DNA of 64,000 nt from Arachis hypogaea. Lineage: Eukaryota > Streptophyta > Magnoliopsida > Fabales > Fabaceae. The stretch is from assembly GCF_003086295.3 (NCBI RefSeq), contig NC_092052.1:12306346-12370345 (forward strand), in the 5' to 3' direction. The notes below the pieces were generated by a model, which worked only from the letters and a program-made list of their open reading frames with translations, did not search any database and was not told the DNA's origin. The translations under genes and the position numbers were made by a program. Shown piece after piece: positions 56,352 to 64,000 of this stretch (the stretch's first letter is position 1; the number at the start of each line of letters is the position of its first letter).

Positions 56352-58036
56352 ACGAGAGTAAATGGAGATTAAAAAAAAGGCAACTACTCCCATGAAGATG
56401 CCAAAAACATCTTCTCATGATGATTTTTATTTAAAAAGTGTAACTTATTTGTTTAGCAACACTTTGAATAAAAATAACACTTTTACTTTAAATAAAAATC
56501 AAGCCCTACAATCTATCATCCAATGGTCAAAATGAAATATCTTCACATGATGACAATCATACAATCTTCATTGGAGTAGCCACCTAAAAAAAAACCCATA
56601 AAGTTGAGTACATACATACGAAACATGACAACATATCACTAAGAAACTAAAACAAATAAAGGCCTAAATTAAATGTCAAAAGCCAATATGAAAATAATAA
56701 GAAACTTTTTCATAAAATACAAAGCAAGGAGTATGTAGTTTTAAGTCTCAAGCTATACTGGTAGATTGATCTCCATACATATATATGTATATCAATCTAT
56801 CATGTCTTATTATTTTGTTCTTTCTTTTTCTGGTAGATTGATCTCCATACATATATAAAGCTTCGTGGTTGATCAGCATCTCCTGCAACACTACGTACTG
56901 AATAGGAATGGTCTATTTTCCCCCTAAAACTATGTTAATAATAAAGAGAACCTGCAAAAACCGGAAATAATGGAGGAGAACTCAATGTGAGTTAATTATG
57001 TTTTTCCAATTTTAATATTCTTATTAAGTGTCCACTAGTGTACACAAAATTGAAAATGGATCCTCTCCAATTTTTTTAATATTTAAAAAAATAAAGTGTG
57101 ATTTCTCATTTTTAATTCTACAAGTGGGACTAAAAATAAAGAGAAGAGAGAAAATAATGAAAAGTAAGATTCAACACTAGATACTATCCAGTTTTTTTTA
57201 CCGGAGAGAATCTACTCCCCCACAAAATTCTAATTTTATTCTGATTTATATATATTAGTATATCAATAGGCCGTGGCATGCCTATTGATTTATTCTTTTA
57301 TTTATTAAATATATTTTAAAATAATAAAGATTAAATTAATTAAAACGGTAAGCGATTTATAATTTAACTAAAAGGTCTTGAGTTTAAATAATGAAAACAA
57401 TATTTTTTATGAATTATTATAATAAAAGATATTTTAGAAAAAAAGTTGGACACTGATCTTTTTAATATACTCATTATATATAGTAAGTATATATAGATAA
57501 TTAGACCCACATATATATTAAAATAAAATCTCTAATAAAAAAAATAAAAAACACTATATAGATATAAAAGTCATCATGTATTTTTTTTATAAAATATATG
57601 TGTTGTGTATCTCATTTTGAATATATATTTTATATTTTAACATATATTTTATATCAATAACTGATTTAGTAATAGATTTTTTTTGTGTATATCTAGCTAG
57701 CGTGGTTAAAAAAATATGTAATCTAAGATTTTAATTATAATGACTTTTTTTTTTCAAAAAAAAAGGTTTTTAGAATTGTCTCTATAAATATCAGAATCTC
57801 AAATGATATGTCATGTTGAATAAAATACAGCAAAACTGAGATTTGCTTGCAAACACCTAAGAATTCCTCCTTATTGAGACTTCTTAATTAAACTTTTGAA
57901 GGATGTATATATACCATGAGTTGAGATTTAAAAAGAAAGATTCATTTTAAAAGAAATCCAAACTAATTGAGGTTTAACTGTTACTTCATTTCACTGTTCA
58001 AAAATTTTATTCTTTATTTTCTTTCTTCTCTGAAAT
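56351..58036. other. AT-rich intergenic region
   Basis: No gene recognised. A 26 bp direct duplication (GGTAGATTGATCTCCATACA... at about 56759 and 56831) and many A/T tracts are the only structure seen. Confidence 0.6.
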
Positions 58037-60151
58037 TTAATTTCTTCTCCTACCTTGCCACCAATTCCCTCTTGAAGCACTGTTTGGATCGCTACCATTG
58101 GGATCATCATCCTCCTTATCTTTTTTGAACTACAATAAGAATGAAAATTATTAGCTCCTTCTTTGTCTTCACAGTAATGACTAAAGTGACAAATAAATTT
58201 AAAAAAATTTATATTTTAAAAAGATTAGTCTTTACAATAAAATACTAATAAAATTTTTTAAAATAATAAATTTAGATAAATTAGTTCAAATTAAAATTTT
58301 TTATTTTAATTATAAGGACTAATTTAAAAATAATATGTTTACATTTATTATTTTAAAAAATTTTATTAATATTTTTTTAAAAATTAATCTGTCTAAAATA
58401 TAAATTCTCAAGAGTTTATTCATAACTTTACTTAATATATGTGTCAATCTTACAAGAACATGTGAGACCTTGTACCTTGTTAGTTGTTTCTACATACTCT
58501 TTCACAAAAAAAAATTAGAGAGTCTATGTAACATTATCGATATATTAACTAATGACGAATAACTTAGGTATAATGCAAAAGGTTATTTTCAAGGCAACCA
58601 TACACTTTATAAAAGTGCCAAGTTTTTAATATAAAGTTAAAAACATCATTATAATCACACAACCTAAATCTATGATGTATTAATATTGACAAAAATACCG
58701 AATATAACATGATATGAGATACATAAATATGATCATTTTAAATTTTTGTTAGATATGATATATAATACATACATAAAATATAAAAAAAAGTTAAATAAAT
58801 TATAATGGTATCTTAATATTTTATTTATATAAAAAGACAAATTATTTTTAAATTTTATTTTTTAATTAAATAAAAAATTTTAAATATTTTTTTATTAATA
58901 ATTAATAATACAAACTATTCCTAAATTTATTTTAAATATATAAGTTAAAAAAAAAATTAGACATGTTAACATGTAATCTTATTTAGTTATATTCAAATGA
59001 ATCCAAAAAAAAAATATCTTTTAATTTTTACTAAAATATTGTAAAATACGAAAAAATGCATGTCGTATTTAAAATGTGTCCATAAATATAGTAATTAAAA
59101 ACAAATTGCATATACTAAATAAAAAAAGAGGATGTGAGAATTATTTATGACACTCACAGCATGATGGTGGGGTTGAGGAGGAGGAGGAGTAGTGGCGGTG
59201 GTGGTGGTCCTGCTTCTTGGGGAATAAATTTCTTGACCACCATAGTAGATTGAAGAGCTGTAATAGTTATGCTCCACCACACTTTTATTCTTGTTTAACA
59301 TGTCACTACTCTTATTTTGATCTGAAAATCAATCCAATTCTATGTGTATATTATCTAAATTTTAAACTCTAAATTTTAAACAGAAAGAATATTTGTATTC
59401 TCTCTCTATATAAAAGATAATATTCCATAAACAGAAAATATAAATCACATTAAATTTCGTTTCATTAACTTCTAGTAAATAAAAAATTAAGTAAATTTTA
59501 TTTTTTAAAAAATATTATTTATTTTATTTGTGTTTTTCTTTGAAAAAAAAAACGTATGCCTTTTAGTATCTTTCAACGTACTTAGTTTTGAACGAACCTG
59601 ATATTGCAAAATGTTTGCCTGCCACATCTTGTGTTCTTGAATAATCTCTCCCTCCAACCTTAAAAATAAAAAATTAACTGGATTATTGATTGTTGATATG
59701 TCAATTAAAAATTTCACAAACCAAATTACGATTTATAAAGGACTAACTTTTAGTTAACCAATACTGATTAATTTTAGAGTTTAGGATTTATAATTTAAGG
59801 CGTAGGATAAAGAATTTATAATTTAATATCTATAATTTAAAATAAACAAAATAATTAAAAAATAGCTAATATTGACTGAAAGTGATTACTTAACATTATT
59901 TATTCTTATAATAAAAGGTTTTATTTTTTATTTTTTTAAATAGAAAAAAAAGTTAACCCACTCAAAAAAAAAAAAGGAAAAAAGAAGAGAAAAACTTAAA
60001 GAATGATGCATACAGATGATGAAGGCGGAAAAATGGAACCAAAGAGAGCGATGGAGGAAGATGAAGTAGAGGATGAGTCCTTGGGACCAAAAAATTGATC
60101 AAAGTTATTCATGGTTGATGAAGAAGAACTTTGTTTTTGGTTGTTGTCCAT
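58037..60151 (-). CDS. Small serine-rich plant protein, four exons (151 aa)
   Basis: Exons on the minus strand: 60014-60151 (MDNNQKQSSSSSTMNNFDQF, ends FGSIFPPSSS), 59598-59658 (VGGRDYSRTQDVAGKHFAIS), 59158-59321 (SSSIYYGGQEIYS, then a run of Thr, Pro and His) and 58037-58129 (FKKDKEDDDPNGS, ends SASRGNWWQGRRRN). All three introns have GT..AG borders and the phases join to one frame of 456 nt. The blocks FFGPK, SSSIYYGGQE and SASRGNWWQG are typical of a small plant family that I associate with the Arabidopsis salt-induced serine-rich protein group (At5g02020-like); biochemical function unknown. The usual end after NWWQG is a short SLYY-type tail; here the frame reads GRRRN, and CAAG/GTAGGA could instead be a donor to a further exon not found. 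No lesions seen, so it is probably a live gene. Confidence 0.75.
58190..58415. mobile_element. AT-rich foldback (MITE-like) in intron 3
   Basis: Arms 58206-58274 and 58343-58406 are imperfect reverse complements (AAATTTATATTTTAAAAAG against the reverse of TAAAATATAAATTCTC; AAATTTTTTAAAATAATAAA against TTATTATTTTAAAAAATTTT). Low sequence complexity makes the call tentative. Confidence 0.45.
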
Positions 60152-60380
60152 ATATCTTTATAGGAACTATATACTTGTTATTTAAGGTTTTGAATTTGGA
60201 TGGACTTGTTTCTTAACCAAACAATATAACTAATAACTCCTTAACGACCAAATCATATATAAGACACCCCAAAAACAGAAAAAGAAATAAAAAATAAAGA
60301 AGAGAGAAGATAGGAGATAAGCAGAGAGTAGGAGATAAGAGAAGTTTAGCTTATGTGTAAGAATGGGCAAATAATTTGTG

Positions 60381-60389
60381 CTATTTATA
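60381..60389 (-). promoter_or_regulatory. TATA box of the serine-rich gene
   Basis: TATAAATAG on the minus strand, about 230 bp upstream of the ATG at 60151. A CT-rich leader (plus-strand AG-rich 60280-60345) lies between, which is usual for plant 5' untranslated regions. The transcription start would fall near 60350. Confidence 0.6.
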
Positions 60390-62612
60390 AGCCCAAAAAT
60401 GTATATGCTGCCCCCCATGTGGCATGTGCTCTCATTTTCATCACTTTAATTGCCAAAAATAATCATTTTATTATCCTTTCCATTAGGGCTTTTTTATTTA
60501 AAAATAGAAAAACTTTAAATCATTAGAGGATATATATTTGGTTAGTCAAAAAGGTCCATTATATTTAAAGTTGGTTTATTAAGAATATATATAATAAAAA
60601 GTTAACACAATCTTTTTTTTATTTTGTTTCAATTAATATCCTATTTCTAAGAAAATGAGTGAGATAATCATTTATATTATCTTTTTCTATTAGTTTAAGT
60701 TTTTGGAATGAATAGTTTCATAACATAATATTAAAATTCTATGTTTGATAAAGTTCGATCCTTAATAAATCCCAAAAATAAAAAAATAGCATAAGATAAA
60801 TAAAAAAAAAAAAACAAAAAAACCCATGCAAGAAATTAAGTAAATTCGAGAGACTCTTGTTTAAAAGAAAGTATTAGAGATATAACCAATTAATTCTTTA
60901 TATTGCTTTTTCCTACCTGTTTAACCATTTAAAATGAGTGGTTTTATAACAAATACGTTACTACTACTTTATAACTCTCTTATTGACTAAATATTTCATT
61001 ATTCATTATAAAGTATATAAAGAAAAATACTAACTTTCACTTCCGATCCATAGATTGAAGATTATTACATTCATCCTTCCCTATGTATAAATGAAAATTA
61101 TGAATGAAAGTTAGTGTACTAATCTTCATCCCGTACAAAATTACATTTTATTCTCTACTTCTTCACTAAACTTTAAATTAAAATATGTAACATTCTTCTT
61201 GTCAAAAAGAATATTGCAAGAGCATAGCATTGTTCTAGGGACCGAAAGTGGTGTGTATATATATATATACTTTGCCTCTGGTAGTGGTTATTGGAATGAA
61301 TATATATTAATCAGATTTGAATTTGTGGAACCTTATCAAACCCTAGAGGATTCCAATCGAATAATTGTTAATGTTGTAAGTGTGAGGAATATACGAAGTT
61401 AGTCCCACATCAAAGAAAATAAGGAAGAGTGAGGAGTTTATAAGAGTGAGGAGACCAATACTATTGAGTATTAGGTTGGTTAAAGTAAAAAATTATTAGT
61501 GCTAATTAATTGAGTATAAACATTAGGAAAACAAAAATACACCTCAACAATAGCAGTATTTAAAAGCTTTGTATTATTATTGAGGATAAAATTATTTTTC
61601 TCAAAAATTTAAGTTGATAAAAAAAACAAATAAATTATTATATCTTTAATATATAGAACAAAATAGAATTATTATGTCAGTGAAAATTTGCTACATGCGC
61701 TAATATACTTTTTTCTTCCTACATATAATCTTCTAATTTTTTAAATTTTACATTTTTTTTTTGAAAAAAATAATCCAACATGTTTTAAATAAATGAATAT
61801 TATTAGGTCACTGCATCACTAGCTAACCCTTTAATTAGGCTGCTGTGTGGGTGAGATTAATTATATGTAGTCTCATTTATGTGTATTTTCTTTTCATGTG
61901 GTTGGCTTCCTTTGAATTTGAAGCATTGTGAATTGGATGTTTTTGTTTTGCTAACTTTGTGGTTTGTTGATGATATGCTTTGTGTCTTTTTCTTCTCTTT
62001 TGAATTTGACACTTTCCTTATTTAAAAAAAAAAGAGAAAAAACTCATCCAATATTGTTAGTCACTTTATTCAAAGGCCAATAGATCAGACATAAAAATAA
62101 AATTATAATAAATATAAGAGTAATATAATATGATATAAAATATTATAAAATGGAGGGACTAACTTAGTTGAGAATACATGTACAAGATATATTCTAAGTT
62201 TTTAATCATCTTGAAACAAACTAAGGATTTTTTTTAATCATGGAAATAACAAATAAGGAAGGAAGCTAATATATATGATTACATCAACTTTATCTGCATA
62301 TATAATCAATGATGTGTAATGTGTTGCGGTTAACTAGAATCCATTATTTTAATTTAATAATGTTAAATATATAGGTTTGCGAAAACTAAGGTCACATGAT
62401 GAAATAATAAGTGACAAAGAAAAAAAAAAGGATCAAATATTTAAAAAAAAGGAGGGTGTTAGGGAATTTTATTTATGGTGAACATCAAATGCGAATTCCC
62501 TTCGTTTTCTCAGATTCCTTTTGGATAAATAGGGATAAGAAGGACATGTAAGGGAGAATTTTAGGGCAGCGATGCATCTTTCAAAGCAAAATATGAACGC
62601 TTCTTTTTTCGG

Positions 62613-62643
<31 letters not shown>

Positions 62644-64000
62644 AGCTAAATATCCAGTAGATAAATTAAAGGTTGCTAAAAAAATTAATCAGTAACAAAC
62701 AATAAATTGATTAAATTCTTTTCATTAACATCTTCAAGTCTTCCTTAATATGGAAACAAAATAATATAGTTAAACAATAAATTTTTATTTTTTCATTTTT
62801 TCTCTTTCATTTTCCAAGTAATGATGAGAAGAAGTAGTCATGGATCTTAAATTGATTAACACTGAAATCCTTCTTGACGGTAGTATATACGTATACGCAG
62901 CCGAAAAAGGAAAGGTATATACGTATAACTGTATAAGTATATTTATTAATTGACACCCCCAAATTAACACAAAGTTTTAACTAGCTAGTAGCTAGTAATA
63001 TTTAGTTTGAATAAAATTATATAATTTCATGTGATAATAAATCAATGTAATTTAGATGCATAATGGGAAAGATTATTTTCAAGTGTTCTTTTTAAAACCC
63101 GAATCTCAATGGATCCGTGCACTGCTACGCCTACAGTGGTGGCACTACTCTATCTTTATTATTTTAAGAATTTATTTTTGGTTTAAATTATATAATTTCA
63201 TCAACCCCATTTTTATTACCTTAATTTTTATATATGAATTTGATTTTAATAGGGTGTCTATGTGAAATAGTTTATACATATATTTAATGATATAATGTGA
63301 CATTAATAAAAAAATTACATTAACAATGTACATAATTATTCAAATGGATAGATATAATTAGACTATTATATAAAATATTACACAGAATTAATTTTTTTTA
63401 TATATTTACTAATTGCATTATTTTGAAAAGGATAAAATCATAAAACCAAACTTCTTATTCAAGATTGAGATATTTTGGCCATGCACCAATATATGGGGTT
63501 GTCTTGGTTTGTCAACTCTTACTCTATAAGCAATAATCAAATGACGTGGCAAGCTGATGTTTTTTATTTTAAACAAATTTATACATATCGATAAATTTTT
63601 ATTTTTTAAATTAAAAATAAATTAAAAATTATATTTATTTAATTAATAATTATTTAATATTTTTTCTTTGAATTTTTCCCCTTTATACTAGTAACTCACA
63701 TCCTTTAATATTTGTTTATTTATTATTTTATTGGTTAATATTAATTAAAAATTTACTTTTTTAACAAAATGGGTATGTAAATTTATGTGTAATAATTATA
63801 TTCTTATTGTGGACTTCAAACAACTTGCACAAAGAAGAATTTTGTTACATATCTTTCATTAGCCCCACTAATAAAGTCTAGAATCTAATGGCAATTTGCA
63901 GTGTCATTTTCCAGATGTATAACCTTTAAGATAATAATTTTGATTTGGCCCACAAATAATTTGGGTCTCTACTCTCTAGTGTTCCTTCAAATGGATAGAT
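60390..64000. other. AT-rich intergenic region without recognised gene
   Basis: No open frame longer than 70 codons and none with family resemblance. It holds the second copy of the GTTAGTCCCACATCAA repeat (61385-61455), a T-run of about 25 bases near 62610, and short direct repeats TATATACGTATA (about 62884 and 62917). Confidence 0.6.
61385..61455 (+). repeat. Repeat with GTTAGTCCCACATCAA core, copy 2
   Basis: Inverted partner of 55302-55390, with AAGTTAGTCCCACATCAA followed by GAAGAGTGAGGAGTTTATAA. Confidence 0.6.

Noticed and set aside
56185..56418. Asparagine-run open frame over the (TTA)n tract
   Set aside because: Translation of a microsatellite; no other coding evidence.
63056..63265. 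69-codon open frame near the right end
   Set aside because: AT-rich, hydrophobic low-complexity translation with no recognised family. Possibly a repeat relic, not supportable as a gene.

Overview
This window is plant nuclear DNA, very probably from a legume. Arachis (peanut) is my best guess, from the style of the repeats rather than from any diagnostic gene. It is AT-rich, has introns with GT..AG borders, SINEs and MITEs, and is dominated by Athila-lineage Ty3/gypsy LTR retrotransposons (tRNA-Asp primer site, gag-pol in one frame, extra ORF after integrase).

Layout. 1-2470: AT-rich DNA with a small tRNA-derived SINE, a hAT-like fragment and a miniature LTR element. 2472-5039 and 54454-55058: two halves of one plus-strand gene copy encoding a glutamate-rich WD-repeat protein (GRWD1/Rrb1 type, ribosome biogenesis), now a pseudogene with several stops and frameshifts. 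The intron between the halves carries a 48.8 kb retrotransposon block (5165-54008).

The block is nested. The outer layer is an old, heavily mutated minus-strand Athila element (LTRs 5165-6684 and 52746-54008, pol and ORF3 on the left, start of gag on the right). Its gag is split at 14522/51746 by a second, younger Athila family spanning 14523-51745. That inner block has an odd architecture: a 7.2 kb plus-strand copy without LTRs (copy 0), an 83 bp spacer, the same 7.2 kb in inverse orientation as part of copy 1, then two 15.3 kb-type units in minus orientation, each ending in two directly joined LTRs (long-short) separated by the same 9 bp. No gag-pol copy is intact, but ORF3 is open over 538 codons in two of three copies.

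Right of the pseudogene (55059-64000) is AT-rich DNA with small inverted-repeat elements and one apparently intact four-exon minus-strand gene (58037-60151, 151 aa) for a small serine-rich plant protein of unknown biochemical function, with a TATA box upstream. No rRNA, tRNA gene or CRISPR was found.

The most unusual points are the LTR-LTR junctions shared by the two tandem units, the large inverted repeat whose arms have conflicting relationships, the insertion of the inner block without a recognisable target duplication, and the periodic dyad arrays inside the LTRs of both families.
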